Of a stretch of 64,000 nt of DNA, positions 31,661 to 42,894 are shown one piece after another. The notes beneath the pieces were generated by a model, which did no database searches, had not been told where the DNA came from, and was given only the letters and a program-made list of their open reading frames with translations. Source of the DNA: Lunularia cruciata. Its lineage: Eukaryota; Streptophyta; Marchantiopsida; Lunulariales; Lunulariaceae. The position numbers were made by a program, and so were the translations under genes. The first letter of the stretch is position 1. The number at the start of each line of letters is the position of its first letter. The DNA lies in NCBI GenBank assembly GCA_948567375.1, contig OX419758.1, positions 50,039,001 through 50,103,000 of the forward strand. Direction: 5' to 3'.

Positions 31661-33302
31661 ACTTACATTAACATAGTCATCTTAGGACTTCTTGCACATG
31701 ATTTGCGTGTTCTACATTTATCTTGCTGTAGATTAAAATATCATCAAAGAACACCACCACATACCAATCTAATAGCCCATCCAAGACCCAATTCATTTAA
31801 TCTATGAAGACTGATGGAGCTTAATGAGCCCAAAAAGTTGAACTCTCTACTCAAAATACCCATATATTATGCAAAAGTCAATCTTTATACATCTTCTCTA
31901 TCAATGGGAATTCTTCTCTACAAAATGAAAAACCCTTTCTACCATCTGCCATCATCAAACAAATTCTAATTATTGGTTTGGTAAGAATACTGAATTCCTT
32001 TGCTAATTGCATAGACTACAATTCTTTAAACTTCCAAAATCAACCAAAATCTTACAACTACAATCAGATATTGTACCTTGCAAGTGAAGCAAACTTGCAT
32101 AGGTCAAGCCTTCAATCCCATTGGAACTAATAAAGTTCCTAGTAGGTGGCTCAAAATCTCCTATTAGGATTCTTCATTTCCCTGATCATTTTGCTCCATA
32201 AACTCCATTTGGGTGATTTGTCAAGATTCCTCATTCTTGAGTGGACATTCAGTAATGTGATGCACAATATGGTTATAATAAAAGAAACCACCATTTTGCC
32301 ACAATCTTTCCCAATCTGCTACACCAAGTGGTCTTTGTTGGATGACATCCATCTCTATTGGTGCTAGCTCCTCCACCCGTATGTTATGTGTTGGTACATT
32401 TTGTGAATGTTGAGGTCAAGACCAAGTTGTTGCAACCAAGGAATCAAAGCGCTCAACAAATTGCATAACTTCTTCCAAGTGTTTTGGCTCTTGCATAGTC
32501 ACTTCCAATTTGGTTTGTGACTTCAAGCCTCTCATATTTGATCCAAAGCTTCACCATACAATATATGTGGAATTTGCCTAATGGTGTTCTGGAATTATGT
32601 GATGTAGCTTCTTACAACCAATCTATTTCAACTCTGCCAACTTATCTCATGTGGCATTTATCTCTTGGAATTGCTTGATTATTGCATCCTTGAATTCTTC
32701 TCATGTTAAGATTGGTGCAACAAACTACCATTCAGCTTGCTCCACTTGGAATTGCCACCATAGTTTTGCCGTTCTATCCAATTGGCTTGAAGCTAAGAGA
32801 ATCTATTTCCATTCACTTGAAGATTTATAGCCTCAAAATAACATTCTTAATCAAATACAAAATTCTCCATTGAACTCAAGAGATTCTTACCATCCAATAA
32901 CTTGGGTTTTGGAAAGTGGATTCACTTTTCTCCTTCTTGAAATAGTGCTCTCTTTATGTGCTCTTGTCGTTGATGGTCTTGTTCATCCAACAATCAAGTA
33001 AGGTGTTTGATTTGTTGTTGCATAACAATGATAACCTCAAGCATTGCCGCCATGGCTACTACTTTATCACACTATCTTCAATTTATGAAATTAACACATA
33101 TGCAACACATCCACCATTCTCCATAAGTTACAATTTGAAGTATCAAGGGTCCTCAAATAAGGTGATTGCATTCAAAATATTATGCCCATACCGTGAGGTC
33201 ATTAATTGCATGAAATGATATTTGGGTAGTTCATTGAAAAAAATAATCCCAATGGTTTGGCAGAAATGGATTTGGTGGTCCATGAATTCCATCCATCCCA
33301 TT
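31661..33302 (-). pseudogene. Element C gag to RT palm region (heavily decayed)
   Basis: No long frame survives. A leucine/glutamine-rich coiled-coil-like Gag segment (AAMLEVIIVMQQQIKHL) reads near 33000-33060, and degenerate RT text lies near 31700-32000. It is assigned mainly by position between the primer site and recognisable pol. Confidence 0.5.
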
Positions 33303-33318
33303 CCTACTCTAATATCGA
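33303..33318 (-). promoter_or_regulatory. Primer-binding site of element C (mutated)
   Basis: Minus strand after the LTR end reads tcgatattagagtagg, which aligns with the initiator tRNA-Met type TGGTATCAGAGCAAGG with several substitutions. Confidence 0.55.
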
Positions 33319-33755
33319 TGTAAAAGACCAAGACCAAGGAGAGAAATAAGAGAATGGAAGATCACATTTGGACTCTTGAATGAGAGAAAAATCCAAATCC
33401 CTAGCATGAGCTTGGGCTTTGGTATTTATTGAGAAGCTTCCTTAAGCCGCTTTCTTGGAGTGCAAGCCAAGTTAATTGGGAGGTTTCTCAAGAAGCTTCC
33501 TTTTAGAAGCCGCCTACTTGGCATGCAAGCTAAGCTAGGTGGAAGCTTTCTAGAAGCTTCTTTCTAGAAGCTACCTACTTGGGGTGCTAGCCAAGAAGCT
33601 TCCTCCTAGAAGTTGCCACTTAGCATGCACGTTACCCAATATTTAGAAGGTACCAAGTAGCTTCCTTGATACTTTGATAATATTCTAGGTTAATTTGGTC
33701 TATTTGCTACTTTGTTAAGCTTGACTAACTCATCAATAAACTCCATATTGTTAAA
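33319..33755 (-). repeat. Element C 5' LTR
   Basis: It is about 435 bp from tgtaaaagacc to ccatattgttaaa on the plus strand. Clustered gaagcttc palindromes lie at 33425-33605. It is followed by the gaggt duplication (33756-33760). Confidence 0.85.
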
Positions 33756-35573
33756 GAGGTAGTAGATAATCACAATAGGCCTTGTCATACAAAACCTAAA
33801 ACTCCTCCAATAACTCTATACCTTGATCAATCAAAACCTCAATTGGTGAACCAAAATGACTAACAAACCAATCCAAGAATGAGTAAACCATACTTCATTG
33901 GACTTATCAAGAAGTACCACCAACTTAATCCACTTGAAGAAGTGCTCATCCATAACCAAAACATACTAATGATATCTCACAATCAATGATAAAGGTCCAA
34001 CAAAGTCCAAACTCCAATGGTAACCCAATACCATGATAGGTAATTGATGTAATTGTGATGTAGGAGCATTAATGATGTTCTAACTTGATCACAAACCACA
34101 CATTTGGCAACAAAGTATTGTACATTGGTCTACATATTTTGCCACCAATAATGACTCTAGAGTAAGCTATATGTACCCTTTACTCCAAAATTTCCTAGCT
34201 CCTCATGAGGATGACATACCAATTGTGGTCTCTTAGATAGAAGTGGTATTACTTGCACTCTATCATCCTCCCATACACAAAGAAGGTGTTTGCCTTCCAA
34301 TCTAAACTGCTTGGCTCATTGAAGTACACAATCTCTCTCCTTGGTACCAACTATACTACCCATAACACCAATGGAAAGATAATCCATCATTAAGACATTA
34401 TGAATGTCTTGCTGATTTGTACCAATATCTCCACCATCTAGATTTGTGAGATCAACAACTCCCTTTATATGTGTTGAGAGAGATACCACCAAGGCCTTAG
34501 AAAATATATATAGAAAGGTATATGCATGCAAACTAGATACCATCTCCTCATTTGTCTCACCATGCCAACATGCTCCAATTTGATCCTATTGGCTAGGACA
34601 TTGGTTTCTACTCAACCTATATGTATCCTATTTCACCACTCTAGGTCTATAAGTAATAGTGAAAGCATACTCATATAAAATCAGAGCCTATCATGAGAGA
34701 GCTATTCAAACTCCATCAACCACTTTAGTGGTTGATGATCAATGATGAGAATGAAAGGTTTACCAAATAGGTAACATCTGAAATGTGTTATTGCCCATAT
34801 TGCTGCCAAGCACTCTCTCTCTTATAAAAAATACTTTGGCTCCCCTGAATTATTGGAGCGACTAGCATAGGCCACCACAAACTCCTTCTCCTCATCATCT
34901 TGTTGGGTGAGCATTGCTCCAAGCTCCAATGTATTCCAATCAATATGAACCTAGAATGGTCATCCTATGATTAGTCTCCTAAGAATAGGGGCAGATGTTG
35001 ACCTCTCCTTGAGCTCTATAAAAGCTCTCTCTAGCTCATTTCCCCAACACCACTCTTGTGGAAGCTTGGTCAACTTTGTCAAGGCCTTGGCAATGATATT
35101 AAATCCTCTAACATATCAATGATAAAATTTTGCCAACCCAAGGAATGCTTCTAATCTACTCACATCCATAGGTTTAAGAGCACATGCAATAGCCTCCACC
35201 TTGGTTTGCTGAACACCTAGTCTTCCAAGGTAGATAGTGTGACCTAAATACTCAACCTACTTGTAGAAGAATCTACTTTTTTTTCAAAATGTAATTTGAG
35301 TCCGTGAGATCTCAACCTCTCAAACACCTTTAAAAAATGTCTCTCATGCTCCTCCACAATAGTGCTATAGACAAAATGTCATGAATATAGTACCAAAAAA
35401 ATCCAATCTTGCTAGGATCATGTCCATGACCATCTAGAACTTGGCAAGAGCATTCTTTAACCCAAATGGTAAGAACCTCCATTGATATAATACATCTTTT
35501 CCATGAGGATCTATAGACCAAAATGTTATCTTGAACATGTCCTCCTCCTTGATTGATCAGCAAGTGATGATAT
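33756..35573 (-). pseudogene. Element E RT (from palm), RNase H and integrase N-half (broken)
   Basis: It begins with YHHLLIN (RT) and continues with MYYINGGSY-type text and the DD region in decayed form. Then come VEYLGHTIYLGRLGVQQTKV, LEAFLGLAKFYH and LELGAMLTQQDDEEKEFVVA (RNase H). The integrase zinc domain reads HEELGNFGVKG and CVVCDQVR, followed by WTLLDLYH-type catalytic text. It continues after element C at 10322. There are many stops, and the short open pieces seen here are its fragments. Confidence 0.75.
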
Positions 35574-38500
35574 TGTGACAACCCGGCAAATATCACTTTT
35601 GCGGTAATTGGGTAAGTAAAGTTTGTTCCCGTTAAGATATGATTCAGAATTGGACAAATACAAAGTCAAACAGTAATAATGTAGTTCTTCTTGAGTTCTT
35701 CTTTAATCTCTCAGGTAGAAACCACACCCAAAAGAGAGTAACAAGCACTAATCTGCAGTCTCGTCACAGATTAACATTCTTTAATCACAACTCCACCAAA
35801 TCTTTCCAAACAATCTTGATTGTGATGATTCAGGCTCTCCCAAAAATGGCACTTCACTGTGAAAACGACTTTGCCTCAGAATTGTGTTCTACCCCTCCAT
35901 TGAAGGCACAACTTTCTTGATCAAAATTGCTTCACATCAACTTTGTACTGCACTCACAAATGCAGAATACTACCAACACTACAATTCCTCTTAGATCTAT
36001 CAAGGCATTGCTCCAATTACACTTCACTCAGGATCACACACATACAATGAAGATCAAGGCTGTGGAATCCAACATCCAACAAGCACACTGACTTGCACTT
36101 TGAATTTCTCCACACACTCACAAACACAAGCACAATGTTGATACTCGAAATCAAGCTCAAGCGACGACTTCATAGCACTTCGCTTTATCTATTTTCAAAA
36201 AATTATGAGCACTGAACAACATAAGAGTGCAACTGCCACTCTTAAATAGTGAAGCAATTGATAGTTCTAACAAAAATACCATTCTACAACAACTCTCCTA
36301 ACTTGCAGATCCAAAATGACAATGCACCTCTTCATATTTGCCTCTTCAGATCTCAAATCTGTTACTAATCTGATCCGATGTCTACTTCTTCCTTGACTTT
36401 CAAACCCGAACCCAAAGTAACTTCACTCACTAATACTCTATCCTTGGGTTTCATAACTCCCAATTCCTCTACCAATTCTAACAATTCTCTTTCCTAATCT
36501 GAAATTCCACTAGTAGGTAATCTTTTTAACTCCTTATCTCCTGACCTACTTTTCTCTAATGTATCCAATGGTAACTCCAAAGATATCTGCACTCCTATGT
36601 TATCTACTTTGGGTTTTGCTCTAACATCCTTCTAAAGTTTATCTATCTCTAATTTTACTAAGTCTAATCTGATTGTGATATTGTCTTCTACCTCCAATAT
36701 CTTTCTATCCACACGAGTTCTTAGACTAATGAGTAAGACATTCAAGTCTTTGTCCTTTGCATTTCTCCTCCTTGTCTCCTGCACCAACAACTTCAACTCG
36801 TGCAGTCTTGTTTATTCAATGCGCACGTTGGGCTTTGTAGTTAGCATCACATTCATCTTGATCATGATCTCCTTCAATGGCTCCAATCTCATTTTCCTCT
36901 CCTGTTCTTGATCTACAAGCCAATCTTCTTTGTACATTACCAATTCTGCTTTGAACTCGGCTTTCACAACTTCCTTCTCCTTCTCTTTCTGCACAATCTT
37001 TTCCTCCTAATTGCGAAGTAGCTCTCTCAACCTTTCTTCCTCTCTATATCTCACTATCAACTCTTGTTGCCACAACTGCTTCTTCTCCTCTACACTCTCC
37101 ATCACCCTATTGAGCTCTTGCTCTTTCTCTGCTACTCTTGCCATAGCATGGATAATTTCTAATCTCAAATCAGCAAATTTTTGCTTCAAGATTTCATACT
37201 CAGCTATTTGTCTTTCCCTTGCTATGACATTCTGCTCTATCAGTTCCTCCCTATTCCTCACTTCTCTTCTCAAGTTCTCAATCACTTGATTCTGTACTAC
37301 TGCATCTACTTGTAGTACTTCACTTTCCTCCTCACCTTGGATTATACTCTTCTTTAACTCTGAGTTCTCTTCTTCTAATCTTGCTAACACCTGCAACATA
37401 GTCTTCACCTTCGGACACTTTGATTGCATCTCCTTCTTCCTATGCTCTAACTTTACTAACAATGGGCACACAACCTCCCGCAGGTACTCTACTCCTTCAC
37501 ATGGAGTTACCTTGACTTGCAAAGTGATCTCCTTCTTCACCTCTTCCTCACTCGACACTCACCTTCTAAGCCGTAGTCGCCTTATAGGAATAGATGCTTT
37601 GCTCCCCAAACTTCCATCCTCCTCTTCTCTTACCTTACTCGGCCCCACTCCACACTTTGCCTTTCATTTGGAACATACTCCTCTTTGAATGGTAACTCTC
37701 TTCTCCTCTTGCTCTGGCACTTTGTCTTCCAATTTTGAGTTACTTTTCTCCTCCAGCTCCATCTTGGCTTCCTCTTCCTCGGGTACCGATGTCATCTTGC
37801 CTCCATCATTGCTATCACTACTTGTGTCTCCACTCTACAGTGTGAACTTGGGTTCTTCCTCTCTTTCCAAGTCTTCGGACTTGCACTCAGCTTTGCCTTC
37901 CGATTCTTCCTCCGATGACACGATTACCACCATTCCTTTCCTTGGGTTTACCTTTCTAGCCTTTTGAGGTCTTGCTTTCTCGACTTCTTCTTCTTCTCCT
38001 TGTCAACTCCTCTTCTTCAACTTTAGAGTACTCACTTCCAACTGCACACTCTTCCCCGTCTGCGCGTAGTACTCATCACTACTCCTGATCTGAAGAATGT
38101 ATTGCTGCTCCTTTGCATCGACATCTCTTCTTAAGTCGGGATGGAAATGCAACACCATCCTATTGCACTCCACTGCATTGAGCAAGTTCAGCCCCAGATA
38201 GAAATGGGCTGCAAACGGCACAATGTAATGTGGACGCGACTGATCCCGCAAATTCCACACCATCTGTCTCGTCCTCCCATGGAGACACTTTGCCCAGTTA
38301 ATTGGCTTTCCTGTAAACATCTTATGGAAGAACAACGCTTGGTGCTTCATCACATAAGTCATTCTCTCCAGCTTCAAGATTGCCGTTAGAGCACTCACAA
38401 TCCCTCTCTTGACAAGATCCTTATATCTCTCTACTTTGTAACCATTCTTTGTGCGCTTCAAAGCGAAGGCATCTCTCACCTCTTGGGTTTCTTCGGCTAC

Positions 38501-39371
38501 TTCCCCCTTCCCCAAGAACATGGTACCATGCTCCGTGCTTGCTTCTCTTCCGAGTACTAACCTCCAATCCGACTCTGTCTAGCAAGCTGGATTACCTCTC
38601 TTCCCTTCTTCCTCAAGGCCATCAAGACACTTACTCTCAATGATCTCAGTCGTAAACCGTGGAAAGCTAACATTCCAATTCCATGCCAAGAATGTGATCC
38701 AAAGCCTGCTCAAGACTTCAATTCTTGCGATCACATCTAACCTCTGAATCGCATGATTTCTCACTGCGAATTCAGAATGCTTCTTCCCTCCTCCCATCTT
38801 TCTCTCTTCTACTCTAAGCTGGGGACTATTCTTTGTACTGATTCCCGGATTAACTCTCTTGATTTCTTCTCTACACACCAATGTGTCTTTGACTCTACTT
38901 CCCTTCCCACGATCTCATGCACAATGACTTCTTAACGGCAAGGGAATATTGCTTGTCATTGCTTTGTCTTTAGCCCAATTTTTTTAAAGTCATGCCTTCT
39001 TTGTCTTTCTTCAATTCAAGTTTCTACCAAGAAATCATACCTCCTGCATGCTCTTATCATTGTCAAGTGTCTTTCACACGTATGACCACCATTTTTTGAA
39101 TGATCCCTTCTTGAATGTCTCGCCCCAAAGGAAAGTTGTTACACTGTCCTCGCCTTGGGTTGAGCACCCTCGATACAAAGACTCCTTACTTCGGGTTGTA
39201 TGCTAATAGGGCAATTCTGAGTACCTTGCCTTATGACCCAAAGTTCCATTACCTCAAGTTTCATCCCGAGGTCACTTTTCTTTGCCTTCTTTGGCCATAC
39301 ACGCGCAATTTGACTTCTCTATACACTTCTTCTTCCAAATTTTGAAAAAAAACAAAAATGTGGGTACTACA
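35574..39371 (-). repeat. B2 3' LTR, complete, 3798 bp, with internal reading frame
   Basis: On the minus strand it runs TGTAGTACCCACA ... GGGTTGTCACA, bounded by the polypurine tract at 39373 and by E sequence at 35573. About 550 bp of U3 and promoter precede the conserved Met-Gly-Gly-Gly of the LTR frame. Roughly 790 bp follow its stop. This copy has both LTR ends and the reading frame between them, and is the key evidence that the gene is LTR-borne. Confidence 0.92.
36365..38881 (-). pseudogene. LTR-encoded protein, full-length but broken, B2 3' LTR copy
   Basis: Ancestral length is about 840 codons; the stop TAG lies at 36367-36365 after VDIGSD. The N-terminal domain (MGGGKKHSEFAVRNHAIQRL, ITFLAWNWNVSF, ALFFHKMFTGKPINWAKCL, HYIVPFAAHFYLGLNLLN, EQQYILQIRS) runs to about 38003. 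A Glu/Lys/Ser-rich linker ends near IPIRRLRLRR. A long coiled coil begins at VSSEEEVKKEI and includes LARLEEENSELKKSI, IENLRREVRNREELI and VEEKKQLWQQELI. A conserved tail follows: LPLDTLEKSRSGDKEL, LELVEELGVMKPKD. A handful of stops interrupt one otherwise continuous frame, unlike the badly shifted pol. No known enzyme motif is seen. Confidence 0.75.
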
Positions 39372-39372
39372 T

Positions 39373-39390
39373 ACCCCCTCCTTCAAATGT
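39373..39390 (-). promoter_or_regulatory. Polypurine tract of B2
   Basis: The minus strand reads tttgaaggagggggta immediately before the LTR start. The same tract precedes the B1 and B3 LTRs (gagggaggggg and gaggaaggcgg). Confidence 0.75.
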
Positions 39391-42186
39391 GAGCGTCCCC
39401 ACAAACATAGACTTTGGGTGTCTTAGAGACTTCCAAGTCTATGGTCCAATATCTCCAAACTCTCCACTTGTTTACTTGAGTGGCAAAAGGATTGCCTTCC
39501 AGGTCTGCAAGTTGAATGGACTCATTTTCATAAAGATGAAGAACTCAATAAGGCCCCATCCATCACAAATGTAGCTTGCTTGGAAAAAATATTTGGCGAT
39601 TGTTGTATAACAAAACCAAATCTCTTTTGTGCACAGTCACAGGCTTGATATGCTTATCGTGCTTGACTTTCCTTTGCTCTTGTACTTCTTTTGTGGTTTG
39701 CATTGCATTCTCTCTTTTCTCTTCTAACCACATTAGTTGATGGATCCAAAGATCTTGGCTTTCTTCCTCTGACAATCATTCTTTGCAAAGAATTTGATAT
39801 GTCGGTACTTCAAATTCAACTAGTAGTATGGGATGCAAGCCGTATGTCAAGAAGTATGGAGTTTGTTTGGTTGTGATCATTTCTATTGTTTGATATGCCC
39901 ACAACACGGCTGGTAATTTCATATCCCAGTCATAGGCATAATTGAAAGTCACCTTATTCAAAATTTTGCAAAGTAACCCATTCGCCTTTTCCGTTAAGCC
40001 ATTTGCTTTTGGGTTATAAGGAGTCGTCTTCTAATGTTTAATCTGGAAGTACTTTGTTAATACCTCCAACATAGAGTTCAAAAAATGTGTCCCTCTATCA
40101 CTGACCAATTCCAAAGGACACCCATATCGGGAGATGAGGTTTCGAAAGAAAATTTCCGCCACTATTTCTGCATCATCTATACAAGTTGCTTAAGCTTTGA
40201 CCATCTTGGTAGCATAATCAGTGCAAACCAAAATGTATCTCTTCCGAGTGACTCGAGTCATTGGTTGAATGGGACTCACAAAATCAATTCCCCATTTCTC
40301 AAATGGGGCCAAGGGTAAAATTGGTCTCAAAGGCCATTGAGAAGTAGCCATCGGCTTCCCCGTTCTCTAACAAGCATCACAACTTTGGATATGGGCATGT
40401 GTGTCTTTGTACATTGTAGGCCACCAGTGCCCCAAGGAAAGAATGTTCTTTATAGTATTCTTCAAAGCATAGTGTCCTCCTGATGCTTTGGAGTGTAAAG
40501 ACTCAATTAAGCCTCCGACTTCGTATGACTACAAGCATCACCAAAGTACTTTGTCTTTGCCCATCTTGAATAAAATGTTGTGTTTTAGCTGATACGGCCC
40601 CATTTTCTTGAGAAAGACTGCCCTCTGCTCCGGTTCTAGCCCTTCAAGACACTGGAGAGTATGCAAATAATGATATTTGGCTGCATACCTTATACTTTGT
40701 ATTGCTGTTAATTGATATAACTCTTCATCAAGGAACTGATCATCAATTTCCCATTCCTGGTCTTGAGTTTCTAACTTGGACAAGAAGTCCGCATTTGAAT
40801 ACAAAGCTCTCTTCCTTACTTGTACAATATATGTGAATTCTTGTAACAACAAGATCCATCTTGCAATTTGCTTGGACAAATCTGCCTTCTTGACTAACTG
40901 TTGCAATGCGTAATGGTCAACATAGAAGACAAACTTGTATCCCAACAAGTAGTGGCAAAATTTCTTGCACGTATACACCATTCAAAGTGCTTCTCTTTCA
41001 GTTGTTGAATAGTTCTTTTTGGAAACTAAAAGTTGTTGGTTGGCATAATACACCGGGTAGTCCTTCTTCTTCTTGTCCTTCTGACTTAAGAAAACTCCGA
41101 TTGCCATGGACAAAGAGTCCACATATACATGAAAAGGAACGTCCAATTTGGAGCCCTCATGACTGGTGTTTCAACCAGTTTCTTCTTCAATACCTAGAAA
41201 GCTTCTTCTTGATCTGCTTCCCACAGGTAGTCTTTGGATTTCTTCAAAAGCTTTGTAAGGGGTGTAGCAAGCACCGCATAGTTTGAAACAAAGCATTTGT
41301 AGTATCCGACATGTCCCAAGAAGGCTCTCAGCTCCCAGATATTCTTTGGGGATTCCAAAGCTGAGATTGCTTTGACCTTCTTGACATCGACTTCAATACC
41401 TTGGCTTGACACCCCATGCCCCCAAAAATTCCTTCCTTCATGGTGAAGAAGAATTTCTTTGGGTGTAATGACAAACCAGCAAAACACACCTTTCAAAATT
41501 TTGGCAAAGGTAATCCAAATATACATCTCTTTGCCTAAACACACAAAAATCATCAATAAATTTGCACAGGAAATCCTTGAAGATTGAATTCATCATCCGC
41601 TAGAAAGTAGCGGGAGCATTACACAACCCAAAGGGCATTTGATTGTAAGAAAAAGTGCCCCAATCAATCATGAATGTGGTTTGTTCTTTTCCTCTTCTCG
41701 GATGGATACTTGATTGTATCCTAAAAATCCATTGAGAAAACTATAACAAGGATGACCAGCTACTTGGTCCAAAATTGTATCGGTAAAAAGCAAGGGATGA
41801 TGATCCTTCCTTGTGATTGCATTCAACTTGCGGAAGTCTTGGCACACTCAGATCTTCCCTGTTTTCTTCTTTGGGACAATGACAATGGGTGAGACCCACT
41901 CACTGCTTAAGATAGGGAAGATGATTCTAGCCCCTAAGTACTTGTTGATTTCATCTTTCACCAAAAGGGAGTACTTTGGGTTCAGACGGTATTGTCTCTA
42001 CCAAACCGGAATTACACCTTCAACCAGATCAATCCGGTGTTCTCCAAATTCTTGTGGAATACCCAGCATTTGATTGATAGACCAGGTAAATACATCCTGG
42101 AATTCTATAAATAGGGCAGTATATCCTGCCAACTCCTCCAAAGTGACTATCTTTGAGATTTTCAAAATTTTCCCTTTAGTCAACAC
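39391..42186 (-). pseudogene. B2 RT, RNase H and integrase (broken)
   Basis: RT text runs from EWVSPIVIV through RKLNAITRKDHHPL and GVSSQGIEVDVKKVKAI to ELRAFLGHVGYYKCFVSNYA. The palm is frameshifted. RNase H is open at 40981-40538 (FYVDHYALQQLVKKADLSKQ, YSNADFLSKLETQDQEWEID). Integrase has SDRGTHFLNSMLEVL-type text and PKANGLTEKANG. The C-terminal region is open in pieces (YAYDWDMKLPAVLWAY; KHIKPVTVHKRDLVLLYNN) and ends GDAHI-stop before the polypurine tract. It is colinear with B1 and completes the integrase missing there. Confidence 0.85.
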
Positions 42187-42894
42187 AACATCTTGATAGT
42201 CATCAAGGTTGATGACTCCTTCAACGTGGCTTACTCAGCTTAACCTGAGGCAAGTTGCCATCAAACCTCCTTCCTCCAAGTCAAGTTCACCCAAGGCAAG
42301 GTCATATGGATCTTTGTCTTTGACATCCACCTTGTAGCATTCCAAGTAATTGACTTGGACTTTGTCTTTGGATTCGTCTGAGAACAAAGACGATGAGTCT
42401 TTGGATTTGTCCTTGTCTTTTGACAAAGTAGTTTCCCCAAGATGGGGAACCTTTGTCCAACTCTTAGTCACCATCTTTTGGTCTTCAAATGAAATGTCCT
42501 TGAACCGTAGCTTTTGTTGGTGCCAATCCACCACAACTTAAGCACTGTACAACCAGGGTCTTCTGATCAATAGAGGGTAACCAGTTTTGGTCACTGGTTG
42601 TAACACAATGTAGTTCAACTTGAAGGGCACCCCTCCAATGATTGTGGTAATGTTTGACAGCATGCCCAATAGCCATCTCCTGGTTTGGTCTGCAAATTTC
42701 AAGACTCGGGGTGTTGGCTCAAACGTATGATACCCCAGTTGATTTGCAGTATCTTTGGTCATCACATTCACACCCAACCCCAAATTGATGTGTATTGATG
42801 TGATCATGCACCATGCAATCTCCGCATTGACCTCGGGAGATCCCAAATCTTCTTGCTCAATATGATATATAGCAGGCAGGTCTTTCTTTGACAT
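42187..42894 (-). pseudogene. B2 protease and acidic linker
   Basis: Protease text INLGLGVNVMTKDTANQLGY and NITTIIGGVPFKLNYIVL matches B1's IPIDLGSGVNVM; here the catalytic Asp codes for Asn. The linker is rich in Asp/Glu/Ser/Lys (KDKSKDSSSLFSDESKD). Two open stretches (42894-42538, 42534-42235) meet at a stop. Confidence 0.75.

Larger units (their letters stand above)
10328..33755 (-). mobile_element. Element C: Ty3/gypsy chromovirus, nested in E
   Basis: Its LTRs are 33319-33755 (5', minus orientation) and 10328-10704 plus 29353-29442 (3', split by element A). A gaggt target duplication lies at 10323-10327 and 33756-33760. Two bases (aa) lie between the canonical LTR terminus and the right duplication, perhaps from unprocessed cDNA or mutation. 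The internal order is primer site, gag, RT, RNase H, integrase, chromodomain. All frames are broken. Confidence 0.85.

Noticed and set aside
36812-37967. Plus-strand Ser/Cys-rich frames in B2 LTR
   Set aside because: They are reverse complements of the coiled-coil and acidic-linker coding strand, with Ser and Cys arising from GAA/GAG/AAG codons.
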